The notes beneath the pieces are model-generated. The model was given only the letters and a program-made list of their open reading frames with translations, was not told where the DNA came from and did no database searches. From Kitasatospora setae KM-6054 (lineage in GTDB: Bacteria; Actinomycetota; Actinomycetes; Streptomycetales; Streptomycetaceae), in contig NC_016109.1 of NCBI RefSeq assembly GCF_000269985.1, forward strand, positions 5,979,001 through 6,043,000: a DNA stretch of 64,000 nucleotides, written 5' to 3'. Every line of letters begins with the position of its first letter. Position 1 is the first letter of the stretch. The translations under genes were made by a program, and so were the position numbers. Below, in pieces: positions 1 to 8,617 of this stretch.

Positions 1-419
1 TCCAGCAGCTCGCGGGCGGTCCGCTCGGCCTCGTCCTTCGGCACCCGGCCGACCTTCACCTGGGCCAGCACCACGTTCTGCAGCACGGTCTTGTGCGCGA
101 ACAGGTTGAAGGACTGGAACACCATCCCGACCCGGGCGCGCAGCCGGGCCAGCTCGCGGCCCTCGGCGGGCAGCGGCCGGCCGTCCACCTCGATCGTGCC
201 GGAGTCGATGGTCTCCAGCCGGTTGATGGTGCGGCACAGCGTGGACTTGCCGGAGCCGGACGGGCCGATCAGCACCACGACCTCGCCCTGGGCGATGTCC
301 AGGTCGATGTCCCGCAGCACGTGCAGCGCGCCGAAGTGCTTGTTCACCCCGCGCAGCGACACCAGCGGAGCGGTCGGGACGGCCTCCGCCTCGTGCGGGT
401 CGGCGCTGTTCTCGGTCAT
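1..419 (-). CDS. gluA: Polar amino-acid (glutamate-type) ABC transporter ATP-binding protein, 5' part only
   Basis: This is the N-terminal 139 codons or so of an ABC ATPase; the gene runs off the left edge. The ATG at 419 is preceded by a GAGGGAG ribosome site. The visible protein has the Walker A motif GPSGSGKST, followed by the Q-loop segment VGMVFQSFNLF and the FNLFAHKTVLQNV stretch typical of ATPases that energise uptake of polar amino acids (GlnQ/GluA family). It would sit on the cytoplasmic face and drive uptake together with a binding protein and two permeases, expected beyond the edge. The glutamate assignment rests on family resemblance and on my memory of this chromosomal neighbourhood; another polar amino acid is possible. 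Confidence 0.85.
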   Translation of the reverse strand, partial: MTENSADPHEAEAVPTAPLVSLRGVNKHFGALHVLRDIDLDIAQGEVVVLIGPSGSGKSTLCRTINRLETIDSGTIEVDGRPLPAEGRELARLRARVGMVFQSFNLFAHKTVLQNVVLAQVKVGRVPKDEAERTARELL

Positions 420-824
420 CGCGGCTCGCTCCCTCGTCCTCCGAACCCGGGCCGACTCGCAGGGGCCGCAGAGCCGGTGATGGTCCGTCTGATGTCCGGG
501 GGCCGGAGCCGGCGGAGCCCACGGCCCCCGGACGGGGCGACTTTAGGCAGGTACACGACGTCTCGTCAGCCGATCTGAGCTGAACTTGAGGATCACGGTT
601 CGGCTACGCCGGGTAGTCACGGGGTAGCGGATACCGGAGCGGCGGCGGAGCGGGAGGCTCGGCCGACCGGGTGACGCCGGAGGGGCATGGATGCCAGGAT
701 GGCCCGATCCCGGTGCGCGGCGCGGCGCGCCGCCGACCGGGGCCGCCCCCGGCACCGGAAGGCCGTACGTGGTCGAACCGGGGCGCGCCGAGCCCGAGCA
801 CCCCCACCGTCGGAAGGGAACCCG
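420..824. other. Divergent intergenic region between the ABC ATPase and the response regulator
   Basis: No convincing gene here. It holds the promoters of two divergent transcripts. The only clear structure is the inverted repeat at 494-533. A GGAAGGG ribosome site at 812-818 serves the response regulator. Confidence 0.6.
494..533. promoter_or_regulatory. 12-bp inverted repeat in the leader of the ABC ATPase gene
   Basis: GTCCGGGGGCCG (494-505) and CGGCCCCCGGAC (522-533) are perfect complements around a 16-nt spacer. It lies about 75 nt upstream of the ATPase start, so it could be an RNA hairpin in that leader or a protein-binding palindrome. Function is inferred only. Confidence 0.4.
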
Positions 825-1616
825 ATGCGCCTGCTCCTGGTCGAGGACGACGACCGCGTGGCCGCCGCCCTGGTCGCGGTGCTGGGCCGGCACGGCTTCC
901 AGGTCCGGCACGCCCGCAGCGGGCACGAGGCGCTGGACGCGCTCGTCCCGGACGGCAGCGACCCGTACCGGGTGGTGCTGCTCGACCTCGGGCTGCCCGA
1001 CCGGGACGGCTTCGAGGTGTGCAGCCGGATCCGGGCCGGCAGCGGCGTCCCGGTGATCATGGTGACCGCGCGGGCCGACATCCGCTCCCGGATCCACGGC
1101 CTCAACCTCGGCGCCGACGACTACGTGGTCAAGCCCTACGACATGGGCGAACTGCTCGCCCGGATCCACGCGGTGGCCCGCCGCGGCGCCCCCCGGGCCG
1201 GCGAGGACAGCGGCCCCGAGCCGACCGGCCCGCTGGCCTCCCGCGGCGTCGAGATCGACCGCGAGCGCCGCCGGGTCTCGGTCGAGGGCCGCGACGTCCC
1301 GCTCACCCGCAAGGAGTTCGACCTGCTGGCGCTGCTCGCCCAGAGCCCCGGCGTGGTCTACCGGCGCGAGCAGATCTTCAGCGAGGTCTGGCGCTCCGGC
1401 TGGGAGGGCAACGGTCGCACCCTGGAGGTGCACGTCGGCTCGCTGCGCACCAAGCTCGGGCTGCCGGGGCTGGTCGAGGCCGTCCGCGGCGTCGGCTACC
1501 GGATCGCCCCGGAGCCGGCGGAGCAGGCCGAGCAGGTCGAGGGGCCCGGCGGTGCCGGGGAGGCCCGGGGCGCTGCCTCCGCCTCCGCCTCCGCCGACGA
1601 CGACGCGGAGCGCTGA
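825..1616 (+). CDS. OmpR/PhoB-family two-component response regulator
   Basis: A 263-residue DNA-binding regulator. The receiver domain covers about residues 1-120, with the acidic pocket EDDD at 7-10, the phospho-acceptor Asp54 in LLDLGLP, and the conserved Lys in VVKPYD. A C-terminal winged-helix domain follows, with LTRKEFDLLALL and the final RGVGYRI strand typical of OmpR/PhoB proteins. An acidic, Ala-rich tail follows. The ATG at 825 is chosen because GGAAGGG lies just upstream and the receiver begins at once; the frame stays open further upstream without homology. It is followed after 6 nt by its sensor kinase gene. The target genes are unknown; the convergent TAXI gene is a candidate. 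Confidence 0.92.
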   Translation: MRLLLVEDDDRVAAALVAVLGRHGFQVRHARSGHEALDALVPDGSDPYRVVLLDLGLPDRDGFEVCSRIRAGSGVPVIMVTARADIRSRIHGLNLGADDYVVKPYDMGELLARIHAVARRGAPRAGEDSGPEPTGPLASRGVEIDRERRRVSVEGRDVPLTRKEFDLLALLAQSPGVVYRREQIFSEVWRSGWEGNGRTLEVHVGSLRTKLGLPGLVEAVRGVGYRIAPEPAEQAEQVEGPGGAGEARGAASASASADDDAER

Positions 1617-1622
1617 CCGCGC

Positions 1623-3056
1623 GTGCGCAACCGTCTGCTCGGCATCCTGATCGCCCTGATGGCCTGCGTGCTGGCCGCGCTCGGCGTGCCGCTGGCCTAC
1701 CTGATCGCCGCCTCCGAGCAGTCCAAGGTGGTCGTCGACCGGATCGACGACGCCGCCCGCTTCGCCCAGGACCTGCCCACCCAGGGCCGCCCGAACACCG
1801 CCGCGGTCAAGGGCGACCCGCAGCCGGGCCCCGGCGACACCGGCCGGCTGTACGCCCTGACCAGCGAGGCCGACCGCTACCACGAGCTGTACGGCGCCCG
1901 GATCGGCGTCTTCCAGCGCGACGGCAGCGCCATCGCGGTCGCCCCGGCCGGCTGGCGCCCGCCCACCGCCGGCCCCGGCGAGCAGGCCTACCACGAGGCG
2001 CTGGCCGGCCGCCGCAGCCACAACCCGCCGCAGGTCTGGCCGTGGACCCCCGACCGCACCCTGACCGTCGCGCTGCCCGTGGTCCGCGACGGCGACGTGG
2101 TCGCCGTGGTGCTCACCGAGTCGCCCACCGGCGGCCTGCGCTCGCGCGTCCTGCACCGCTGGATGGTGCTGGCCGGCGGCGAGGCGCTGGCCATGATCGT
2201 CGCGATCCTGCTCGCGATGCGGCTCACCGGCTGGGTGCTGCGCCCGGTCCGCACCCTCGATCGGGCCACCCACGACATCGCCACCGGGCGGCTCGGCGCC
2301 CGGGTCGCCCCCAGCGGCGGACCGCCCGAACTGCGGCGGCTGGCCCGCTCGTTCAACGACATGGCGGACCACGTGGTGCTCGCCATCGACCAGCAGCGGG
2401 CCTTCGTCGCCGACGCCTCGCACCAGCTGCGCAACCCGCTCGCCGCGCTGCTGCTGCGGGTCGAGCTGATCGGCCTCGACCTGCCCGAGGGCCACGAGGA
2501 GGAGCTGGTCGCCGTCCGCGAGGAGGGCGCCCGGCTGGCCCGGGTGCTGGACGACCTGCTCGGCCTGGCCACCGCCGAGGGCTCCCGGCCCGAGCCCGAG
2601 CCGGTCGACCTGGTCGGCCTGGTCCGCGCCCGGGTCGACGCCTGGCGGCCGCTGGCCGGGCAGCGCGGCGTCGACCTGCACTGGGAGGGGCCGCCGCTGG
2701 CGCACGCCTGGGCCGACCCGATCGGATTCGGCAGCGCGCTGGACGCCGTGCTGGACAACGCGCTCAAGTTCACCCCGGTCGGCGGCGCCGTCCGGGTCGG
2801 CCTGCGGATCGGCAAGGACGAGGTCACCGCGACCGTCACCGACGCCGGCCCCGGCCTCACCGAGGAGGAGCTCGCCCGGGTCGGCGACCGGTTCTGGCGC
2901 TCCTCCCGGCACCAGAACATCGACGGCTCGGGACTCGGCCTCTCCATCGCCCGCACCCTGCTGCTGGCCGGCGGCGGCGGCCTCGGCTTCGCGCCCGCCG
3001 AGCCGCACGGCCTGACCGTGCGGCTCGCGGTGCCCCGGCGGCGCCCGCGCCGCTGA
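1623..3056 (+). CDS. Membrane sensor histidine kinase
   Basis: A 477-residue kinase starting at GTG 6 nt after the response regulator stop, so the two form one transcript. Residues about 7-29 form a first membrane helix, then an extracytoplasmic sensor of roughly 150 residues, a second helix at about 179-202, and a HAMP segment. The phospho-acceptor His267 lies in ASHQLRNPL. The ATPase domain has the N box LDNALKFTP, the G1 box DAGPGL and the G2 box GSGLGLSIA. It should autophosphorylate on sensing a periplasmic-side signal and pass phosphate to Asp54 of the partner. The sensor region resembles nothing I can name; a ligand presented by the adjacent TAXI protein is an inference. Confidence 0.92.
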   Translation: MRNRLLGILIALMACVLAALGVPLAYLIAASEQSKVVVDRIDDAARFAQDLPTQGRPNTAAVKGDPQPGPGDTGRLYALTSEADRYHELYGARIGVFQRDGSAIAVAPAGWRPPTAGPGEQAYHEALAGRRSHNPPQVWPWTPDRTLTVALPVVRDGDVVAVVLTESPTGGLRSRVLHRWMVLAGGEALAMIVAILLAMRLTGWVLRPVRTLDRATHDIATGRLGARVAPSGGPPELRRLARSFNDMADHVVLAIDQQRAFVADASHQLRNPLAALLLRVELIGLDLPEGHEEELVAVREEGARLARVLDDLLGLATAEGSRPEPEPVDLVGLVRARVDAWRPLAGQRGVDLHWEGPPLAHAWADPIGFGSALDAVLDNALKFTPVGGAVRVGLRIGKDEVTATVTDAGPGLTEEELARVGDRFWRSSRHQNIDGSGLGLSIARTLLLAGGGGLGFAPAEPHGLTVRLAVPRRRPRR

Positions 3057-3084
3057 GGCCCGCGCCGCCGAGGCCCGGTCGGGG

Positions 3085-3110
3085 GCCGGCCGGCGCGGGG
3101 GCCGGCCGGC
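3085..3110. terminator. Bidirectional terminator-like hairpin
   Basis: The 10-bp self-complementary word GCCGGCCGGC occurs at 3085-3094 and 3101-3110 around a GCGGGG loop, between the convergent kinase and TAXI genes. It lies inside a 15-bp direct repeat (3081-3095, 3097-3111). Confidence 0.5.
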
Positions 3111-3115
3111 GGTGC

Positions 3116-4153
3116 CTACGGCTTGACCGACAGGTAGTAGCGCTTGGCGCCGTCGTGCAGCGGCAGCGGGTCGGTGTACACCGCGGTGCGCAGGTCCACC
3201 AGCTGCGCGGCGTGCACCTTGCGGCCGATGTCGTCCCGGCTGTCGATCACCGCCCGGGTCAGCGCCTCCACCAGCGCCGGGTCCACGTCCGCCCGGGTCA
3301 CCAGCAGGTTCGGCACCGCGACGGTCGGCACCGCCGTCCGCTCCGGCTCGACGTCCGGGTAGGCGTCCGCCGGGATGGTCGCGGCCCGGTACGCGTCCAT
3401 GCCGGGGCCGGCCAGCTGGTGCAGCGGGTCGGAGAGCTCGCCCATCGGGACGATCCGGATCGGCGTCCGGGCCGACAGGTCGGAGAGCGCCGCCGTGGGC
3501 AGGCCGCCGGACCAGAAGAACGCGTCCAGCTCCCCCTTCTGCAGCTTGTCGGCGGACTCGGTGACGTTGGTGGCCGAGCCGCGGACGCCGTGGTCCGGGT
3601 CCACCCCGGCCGCCTCCAGCAGCCGCCGGGTGACCAGGTTCACCCCCGACTTGTCCGGTCCCACCCCGACCCGCAGCCCCCGCAGGTCCGCCACCGAGCG
3701 CACCGGCGACTCGGCCGGCACCACCAGCTGGATGTAGTCGTCGTACAGCCGGGCGATCGCCCGCAGCTTCGGCTTGTCCGGGCTGGCGAAGGTGGCCACC
3801 GCGTCCGCCGTGGCCACCGCGAAGTCGTCCCGGCCGCTGACCAGCCGCTCCAGGTTGTCCATCGAGCCGACCGAGTTGTCCAGCTGCACCCGCAGCCCCG
3901 GCAGGTGCTGTCCGAGGTAGTCCCGCAGCAGCACCCCGTAGCGGTCGTACACCCCGCCGGTGACCCCGGTCGCGAACGCCACCCGGCCGTGCGGGCCCGC
4001 CGACGAGCGGGCCGAGGAGACCCACCAGCCGCCCAGCCCGCCGGCCACCAGCAGCAGCACCGCGGCCAGCCGCAGCAGGCGGCCGCGCAGCGCTGCGCGG
4101 GCCGCGGCACCGGCGGCGGCACGGGCACGGGACGGGAGGTTCGCGGCAGCCAT
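3116..4153 (-). CDS. TAXI-family TRAP-type solute-binding protein
   Basis: A 345-residue extracytoplasmic binding protein. After an Arg-rich N-terminus comes one hydrophobic segment ([20 protein letters not shown]) serving as signal or membrane anchor. The mature part opens with [13 protein letters not shown], the signature of TRAP-associated extracytoplasmic immunogenic (TAXI) proteins, and continues with [21 protein letters not shown] and [11 protein letters not shown]. Family members bind glutamate, 2-oxoglutarate or similar carboxylates and normally feed a fused TRAP permease; none is in the window. ATG 4153 is preferred because CAGTAT lies 7 nt upstream, fitting a leaderless mRNA; GTG 4177 is the alternative. 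It converges on the two-component genes and may belong to their sensing circuit. Confidence 0.85.
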   Translation of the reverse strand: MAAANLPSRARAAAGAAARAALRGRLLRLAAVLLLVAGGLGGWWVSSARSSAGPHGRVAFATGVTGGVYDRYGVLLRDYLGQHLPGLRVQLDNSVGSMDNLERLVSGRDDFAVATADAVATFASPDKPKLRAIARLYDDYIQLVVPAESPVRSVADLRGLRVGVGPDKSGVNLVTRRLLEAAGVDPDHGVRGSATNVTESADKLQKGELDAFFWSGGLPTAALSDLSARTPIRIVPMGELSDPLHQLAGPGMDAYRAATIPADAYPDVEPERTAVPTVAVPNLLVTRADVDPALVEALTRAVIDSRDDIGRKVHAAQLVDLRTAVYTDPLPLHDGAKRYYLSVKP

Positions 4154-4207
4154 GCCGTGGATACTGCCAGCCCCCACCGCCCGGCGGGAGGCCCTCCCGG
4201 GTGCCCG

Positions 4208-4213
4208 TACCCT
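4208..4213 (+). promoter_or_regulatory. Putative -10 box of miaB
   Basis: TACCCT sits exactly 7 nt before GTG 4221, the spacing expected if transcription starts on the start codon. Confidence 0.4.
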
Positions 4214-4220
4214 TGGCTCT

Positions 4221-5717
4221 GTGGGTATGGAGGAGAGCTTGCGAACTTACAAGGTCGTCACGTACGGCTGCCAGATGAACGTCCACGACTCCGAGCGGCT
4301 GTCCGGGCTGCTGGAGCAGGCCGGCTACGCCAAGGCCGTCGGCGACGGCGACCCCGACCTGGTGGTCTTCAACACCTGCGCGGTCCGCGAGAACGCCGAC
4401 AACAAGCTGTACGGCAACCTCGGCCGGCTCGCCCCCGCCAAGCAGGCCAACCGCGGCATGCAGATCGCCGTCGGCGGCTGCCTCGCCCAGAAGGACCGCG
4501 AGACCATCGTCCGCAAGGCCCCCTGGGTCGACGTCGTCTTCGGCACCCACAACATCGGCCACCTGCCCGCGCTGCTGGAGCGCGCCGCCGTCGAGCGCGA
4601 GGCCCAGGTCGAGATCCTGGAGTCGCTGGAGACCTTCCCCTCCACCCTGCCCGCCCGGCGCGAGTCCGCGTACGCGGCCTGGGTCGCGATCTCGGTCGGC
4701 TGCAACAACACCTGCACCTTCTGCATCGTCCCCGCGCTGCGCGGCAAGGAGGAGGACCGCCGCCCCGGCGACATCCTCGCCGAGGTCGAGGCGCTGGTCG
4801 CCGAGGGCGTCGTCGAGGTCACCCTGCTCGGGCAGAACGTCAACGCGTACGGCTCCGACCTCGGCGACCGCGAGGCGTTCGGCAAGCTGCTGCGCGCCTG
4901 CGGCCAGGTCGAGGGCCTGGAGCGGGTCCGGTTCACCTCGCCGCACCCGCGCGACTTCACCGACGACGTGATCGCCGCGATGGCCGAGACGCCCAACGCG
5001 ATGCACCAGCTGCACATGCCGCTGCAGTCCGGCTCCGACCGGATCCTGAAGGCGATGCGCCGCTCCTACCGGCAGGAACGCTTCCTCGGCATCATCGAGA
5101 AGGTCCGCGCCGCGATGCCGGACGCCGCGATCTCCACCGACATCATCGTCGGCTTCCCCGGCGAGAGCGACGAGGACTTCGAGCAGACCCTGCACGTGGT
5201 CCGCGAGGCCCGGTTCGCCAACGCCTTCACCTTCCAGTACTCCAAGCGGCCCGGCACCCCGGCCGCCGAGATGGACGACCAGATCCCCAAGGCCGTCGTC
5301 CAGGAGCGCTACGAGCGGCTGGTCGCCCTCCAGGAGGAGATCTCCTGGGAGGAGAACAAGAAGCAGGTCGGCCGCCGGCTGGAGGTCCTGGTCGCCGAGG
5401 GCGAGGGCAAGAAGGACGACCGCACCGACCGCCTCTCCGGGCGCGCCCCCGACAACCGGCTCGTGCACTTCACCCGCCCCGAGGGCGGCGTCCGCCCCGG
5501 CGACATGGTCACCGTCGAGATCAGCTACGCCGCCCCGCACCACCTGCTCGCCGAGGGCCCGGTGCTGGGCGTCCGCCGCACCCGGGCCGGCGACGCCTGG
5601 GAGAAGCGGCGGGCGGCCCCCGCGGCCAAGCCGGCCGGCGTGATGCTCGGCCTGCCCGGCATCGGCGTGCCCGCGCCGGCGGCGGTGCCGGGCGGGGACG
5701 GCTGCGGCACCTGCTGA
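4221..5717 (+). CDS. miaB: tRNA-2-methylthio-N6-dimethylallyladenosine synthase MiaB
   Basis: MiaB adds the methylthio group to i6A37 of tRNAs reading UNN codons, completing the modification begun by MiaA. The N-terminal MTTase domain carries three cluster-binding Cys in YGCQMN (Cys17), FNTCAVREN and GGCLAQ. The radical-SAM triad CNNTCTFC gives Cys161, 165 and 168. The HPRDF and LQSGSD stretches are typical, and a TRAM RNA-binding domain ends the family core, followed by a short Ala/Pro/Gly-rich tail ending GCGTC. The start is uncertain: GTG 4221 (7 nt after TACCCT), ATG 4227, or TTG 4239, which has GGAGG at good spacing. The frame is open further upstream but without homology. Confidence 0.96.
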   Translation: MGMEESLRTYKVVTYGCQMNVHDSERLSGLLEQAGYAKAVGDGDPDLVVFNTCAVRENADNKLYGNLGRLAPAKQANRGMQIAVGGCLAQKDRETIVRKAPWVDVVFGTHNIGHLPALLERAAVEREAQVEILESLETFPSTLPARRESAYAAWVAISVGCNNTCTFCIVPALRGKEEDRRPGDILAEVEALVAEGVVEVTLLGQNVNAYGSDLGDREAFGKLLRACGQVEGLERVRFTSPHPRDFTDDVIAAMAETPNAMHQLHMPLQSGSDRILKAMRRSYRQERFLGIIEKVRAAMPDAAISTDIIVGFPGESDEDFEQTLHVVREARFANAFTFQYSKRPGTPAAEMDDQIPKAVVQERYERLVALQEEISWEENKKQVGRRLEVLVAEGEGKKDDRTDRLSGRAPDNRLVHFTRPEGGVRPGDMVTVEISYAAPHHLLAEGPVLGVRRTRAGDAWEKRRAAPAAKPAGVMLGLPGIGVPAPAAVPGGDGCGTC

Positions 5718-5736
5718 CGGCCGGCCGGAGCCCCGC

Positions 5737-5784
5737 GGGGGGCGGCGGCCCGACGGAGGAGACTCCGCCGGGCCGCCGCCCCCC
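5737..5784 (+). terminator. Strong hairpin terminator after miaB
   Basis: Two 22-nt arms (5737-5758 and 5763-5784) pair with one mismatch around a GAGA tetraloop, 20 nt after the miaB stop. There is no U-run, as is usual for streptomycete terminators. Confidence 0.8.
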
Positions 5785-5791
5785 GCTCGCG

Positions 5792-5797
5792 TAGAGT
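5792..5797 (+). promoter_or_regulatory. Putative -10 box for the LigB-like gene
   Basis: TAGAGT ends 7 nt before ATG 5805, supporting a leaderless transcript and choosing that ATG over GTG 5796, which overlaps the box. Confidence 0.45.
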
Positions 5798-5804
5798 GAC
5801 CGGC

Positions 5805-6497
5805 ATGCTTGCTGCCGCCGCCGTGTGTCCCTGCCCGCCGTTGCTCGTGCCGGAGGTGGCCGCCGGGGCCGCCGACGAGGCGGCCGGGCTGCGGGAGGCG
5901 TGCCTGGCGGCGGTGCGGGAGCTGGCCGGGACGGAGCTGGTGGTGGTGGTCGGCACCGGCGAGCGGGCCGGGGTGTGGACCGAGGGCGGGGCCGGGTCGC
6001 TGCACCGGTACGGGGTGCCGAAGGCGGTCCGGCTGCCGCTGGGCGGGGTGGCGGGGCCGGAGCTGTCGCCCGCGCTGACGGTCGGCGCGTGGCTGCTGGA
6101 GGAGGCAGCCGTCCGGGTGCCGACGCACGCCGTCGCGGTGCGGCCGGACACCGCGCCGGAGCGGCTGCTGGGCCTGGGCCGGGGGCTGGCCGAACTCGCG
6201 GACCGGGTGGGCCTGTTGGTGCTCGGCGACGGCAGCGCCCGGCGCTCGGTGAAGGCCCCCGGCTACCTGGACGAGCGGGCCGAGGGCCACGACCGGACGG
6301 TGGCGCTCGCGCTGGCCGGGGCGGACGCGGCGGCGCTGGCCGCGCTGGACGCCGGGCTCTCGGCCGAGCTGATGGCCGAGGGCCGCGCCCCGTGGCAGGT
6401 GCTGGCGGGCGCCGCGGAGGGCGCCGGGCTCGCCGGCGAGCTGCGCTACGAGGACGCCCCGTACGGCGTCGGCTACCTGGTGGCCTCCTGGCGCTGA
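5805..6497 (+). CDS. Class III extradiol dioxygenase LigB-like protein
   Basis: A 230-residue protein conserved beside miaB/miaA in streptomycetes as far as I recall. It starts MLAAAAVCPCPPLLVPEVA; the N-terminal PPLLVPE and the overall alternating fold resemble class III extradiol ring-cleavage dioxygenase subunit B or MEMO-like proteins. No pathway partners for aromatic degradation are nearby, so the enzymatic label is structural only. LVVVVGTG and LVLGDGSARR are plausible core beta strands with Gly turns. It is isolated from miaB by a terminator and meets the next gene tail to tail. A role in tRNA modification is possible from position but unsupported by sequence. Confidence 0.7.
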   Translation: MLAAAAVCPCPPLLVPEVAAGAADEAAGLREACLAAVRELAGTELVVVVGTGERAGVWTEGGAGSLHRYGVPKAVRLPLGGVAGPELSPALTVGAWLLEEAAVRVPTHAVAVRPDTAPERLLGLGRGLAELADRVGLLVLGDGSARRSVKAPGYLDERAEGHDRTVALALAGADAAALAALDAGLSAELMAEGRAPWQVLAGAAEGAGLAGELRYEDAPYGVGYLVASWR

Positions 6498-6519
6498 ACC
6501 GGGCCGAGGGGGAGGCCGG

Positions 6520-6741
6520 TCAGTCGTCCTTGGGCTTGGCGGCGAAGTCGTCGCGGGCGTGCTTGGTGGCCGAGGTGCCCTTGACGATCTTGTCCGAGTA
6601 CTTGTGCTTGGTCGCCTTGTCGATCGCCTCGCCGGTCTTGTCCACCACGCTGTCGATCTTGTCGCCGTGCTTCCCGGCCAGCTCGCTGGCCTTCTCCTTG
6701 AGTTCCTCGGCCTTGCCCTTGAGGTTGTCCATCAGGCCCAT
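6520..6741 (-). CDS. Small antitoxin-like protein (Rv0909/MT0933 family)
   Basis: A 73-residue, highly charged helical protein beginning MGLMDNLKGKAEELKEKAS. Such proteins are grouped with the mycobacterial MT0933/Rv0909 antitoxin family and also look like CsbD-type stress proteins. GAGGAGCG lies upstream of the ATG at 6741 (a second ATG is at 6732). No toxin gene adjoins it: the neighbours are the LigB-like gene and divergent miaA. It is therefore probably an orphan small acidic or basic helical protein, and antitoxin activity should not be assumed. Confidence 0.7.
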   Translation of the reverse strand: MGLMDNLKGKAEELKEKASELAGKHGDKIDSVVDKTGEAIDKATKHKYSDKIVKGTSATKHARDDFAAKPKDD

Positions 6742-6849
6742 CGAGTGCGCTCCTCGCGAATCGGGTCATTTCGTACCGGATACAGCTGATCCTCCCCGGT
6801 CAACGACGGTGCGACACGGGAGGTGCCCGGCTTTTGCGAGACTGGGGGA

Positions 6850-7830
6850 GTGAGCGGTTCCTCTTCTTCCCAGTCCGCGCCCCCCGGCGCCGCCCTGCCC
6901 CGGGTGGTCTCGGTGGTCGGTCCGACGGCGGCCGGCAAGTCCGACCTGGCGGTGGCGATCGCCCGCGAGCTCGGCGGGGAGGTGGTGAACACCGACTCGA
7001 TGCAGCTCTACAAGGGCATGGACATCGGCACCGCCAAGCTGACCACGGCGGAGCGGGCCGGCGTCCCGCACCACCTGCTGGACGTCTGGGAGGTCACCGA
7101 GACCGCCTCGGTGGCCGAGTACCAGGCCCTGGCGCGGGCCGAGATGGACCGGCAGCTGGCGGCCGGGCAGCTGCCGGTGCTGGTCGGCGGCTCGGGCCTG
7201 TACGTGCGGGCCGCGGTCGACGAGATGGAGTTCCCCGGCACCGACCCGGCGGTCCGGGCCCGGCTGGAGGAGGAGCTGGAGCGGGTCGGCCCCGGCACCC
7301 TGCACCGGCGCCTGGCGGGGCTCGACCCGGCCGCGGCGGAGGCGATCCTGCCCAGCAACGGGCGGCGGGTGGTCCGGGCGCTGGAGGTCGTCGAGATCAC
7401 CGGGCGCCCGTTCACCGCCAGCCTGCCGACCCAGCGGGCGGTGTACGAGGCGGTGCAGATCGGCGTCCGGGTGCCGCGCCCGGAGCTGGACCGGCGGATC
7501 GAGCTGCGGGTGGACCGGATGTGGGAGGCCGGGCTGCTCGACGAGGTCCGGGAGCTGGAGGCGGCCGGGCTGCGCGAGGGCCTGACCGCGAGCCGGGCGC
7601 TCGGCTACCAGCAGGTGCTGGCGTTCTTCGCCGGGGAGTGCACCGAGCGGGAGGCCAGGGAGGAGACCGTCCGGGCCACCCGGCGGTTCGCCCGGCGGCA
7701 GGAGTCCTGGTTCCGCCGGGACGCCCGGATCCACTGGCTGGACCGCCCCGAGGGCGCCGACCCGGTCGAGCTGCTGGCGCGCGCACTGGAACTGATCGAC
7801 CGTCCGGCGGAGCCCGGCGAACCCGGCTGA
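6850..7830 (+). CDS. miaA: tRNA dimethylallyltransferase MiaA
   Basis: A 326-residue enzyme that transfers the dimethylallyl group from DMAPP to N6 of A37 in tRNAs reading UNN codons. The P-loop GPTAAGKSDLA is near residue 20, followed by the DSMQLYKGMDIGTAK motif that binds substrate and the LVGGSGLYVRA motif. The C-terminal part includes ASRALGYQQ and RRFARRQ.WFRRD. GTG 6850 is chosen because it places the P-loop at the usual distance; GTG 6823 is an alternative with weak support. It makes the substrate of MiaB, encoded 1.1 kb upstream, so the ms2i6A pathway is together here. Confidence 0.96.
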   Translation: MSGSSSSQSAPPGAALPRVVSVVGPTAAGKSDLAVAIARELGGEVVNTDSMQLYKGMDIGTAKLTTAERAGVPHHLLDVWEVTETASVAEYQALARAEMDRQLAAGQLPVLVGGSGLYVRAAVDEMEFPGTDPAVRARLEEELERVGPGTLHRRLAGLDPAAAEAILPSNGRRVVRALEVVEITGRPFTASLPTQRAVYEAVQIGVRVPRPELDRRIELRVDRMWEAGLLDEVRELEAAGLREGLTASRALGYQQVLAFFAGECTEREAREETVRATRRFARRQESWFRRDARIHWLDRPEGADPVELLARALELIDRPAEPGEPG

Positions 7831-8082
7831 CCGGCGGATTCCGGCGCCCGGAGGGCGGGATCCGGCCAGGCTCGCGGCGTCTGCACCGGCAGACGCAGGT
7901 GCAGAAGGCACCGGCGGTCACGGCGGGATCACGTCCTGGCATCGGATCACCCGATCATGCCGTGCGGCGCCCTGTCCGGGTCTTGGTACGTGCCATCATC
8001 GGTACCACCGAGGCCCGGCACGCGGGCCGGCCTCACCGCCCGCGAGCCCCCGAGCTCGTGTCGAGCCGTCAGGGGAGGCCGC

Positions 8083-8568
8083 GTGTCAACGGGTACCGGC
8101 CCCGAAACCGATGAGCTGTTCGGCGGTGTCCCCGACGGGTCCGAGACCCTTCCCGAGCTCGTCGGCCCCACCACCTCGTACGCCGTGGCGCTGCCCGCGA
8201 TCGACGACCTGGCGGCCACGCCCGGCGTCGTCCACGAACGGGACATCCGGCCGCGCCGCCGGCTGCGCTGGTGGCAGATCCTGCCGATCGCCGCGACCGT
8301 GATGTTCGGCTCGCTGATGTTCGCCTTCCCGCTGGCCTTCGGCACCGAGGGCGCGACCGCGATGATCGGGATGCTCGGCCTGCTGATCACCGCCGCCTCG
8401 GTCGGCTGGGGCGCGATGGCCGCCCGCCGGGCCGGCTACAAGTGGCCGGGCGTGCCGCGCCGCGGCAGCGCCGAGCGGGCCGGCTGGAAGGCCATCGTGG
8501 TCTACACCCTGCTGGCCGCGCTGGCCGTCGCGCTCGCCGTCTGGCGGGTCATCCACCTGCGCGGCTAG
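8083..8568 (+). CDS. Conserved membrane protein of unknown function
   Basis: A 161-residue protein with an acidic soluble N-terminus of about 65 residues followed by three predicted membrane helices: IAATVMFGSLMFAFPLAFG, MIGMLGLLITAASVGWGAMA and VVYTLLAALAVALAVW. A basic segment (DIRPRRRLRWW) precedes the first helix. The GTG at 8083 has the excellent ribosome site AGGGGAGG about 5 nt upstream. I recognise no catalytic motif. It lies between miaA and dapF with a weak hairpin after it and is probably its own transcript. Confidence 0.8.
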   Translation: MSTGTGPETDELFGGVPDGSETLPELVGPTTSYAVALPAIDDLAATPGVVHERDIRPRRRLRWWQILPIAATVMFGSLMFAFPLAFGTEGATAMIGMLGLLITAASVGWGAMAARRAGYKWPGVPRRGSAERAGWKAIVVYTLLAALAVALAVWRVIHLRG

Positions 8569-8571
8569 GCT

Positions 8572-8588
8572 CCGGGCCCCCGGCCCGG
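8572..8588 (+). terminator. Short GC hairpin after the membrane protein gene
   Basis: CCGGGCC and GGCCCGG pair around a CCC loop, directly after the stop codon and ahead of the dapF promoter. Confidence 0.4.
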
Positions 8589-8604
8589 GGCGGGCGGGCT
8601 TCGT

Positions 8605-8610
8605 TACCAT
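8605..8610 (+). promoter_or_regulatory. Putative -10 box of dapF
   Basis: TACCAT ends 7 nt before GTG 8618, consistent with a leaderless dapF mRNA. No ribosome site precedes this GTG. Confidence 0.5.
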
Positions 8611-8617
8611 CGGCGGT

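Noticed and set aside
543-6290. Very long open frame on the minus strand over miaB and the two-component genes
   Set aside because: It lies antisense to genes with clear motifs and is a by-product of extreme GC content; its protein is low-complexity and has no domain.
6520-6741. Complete toxin-antitoxin pair
   Set aside because: Only the antitoxin-like gene is present; the neighbours are the LigB-like gene and miaA, neither of which is a toxin.
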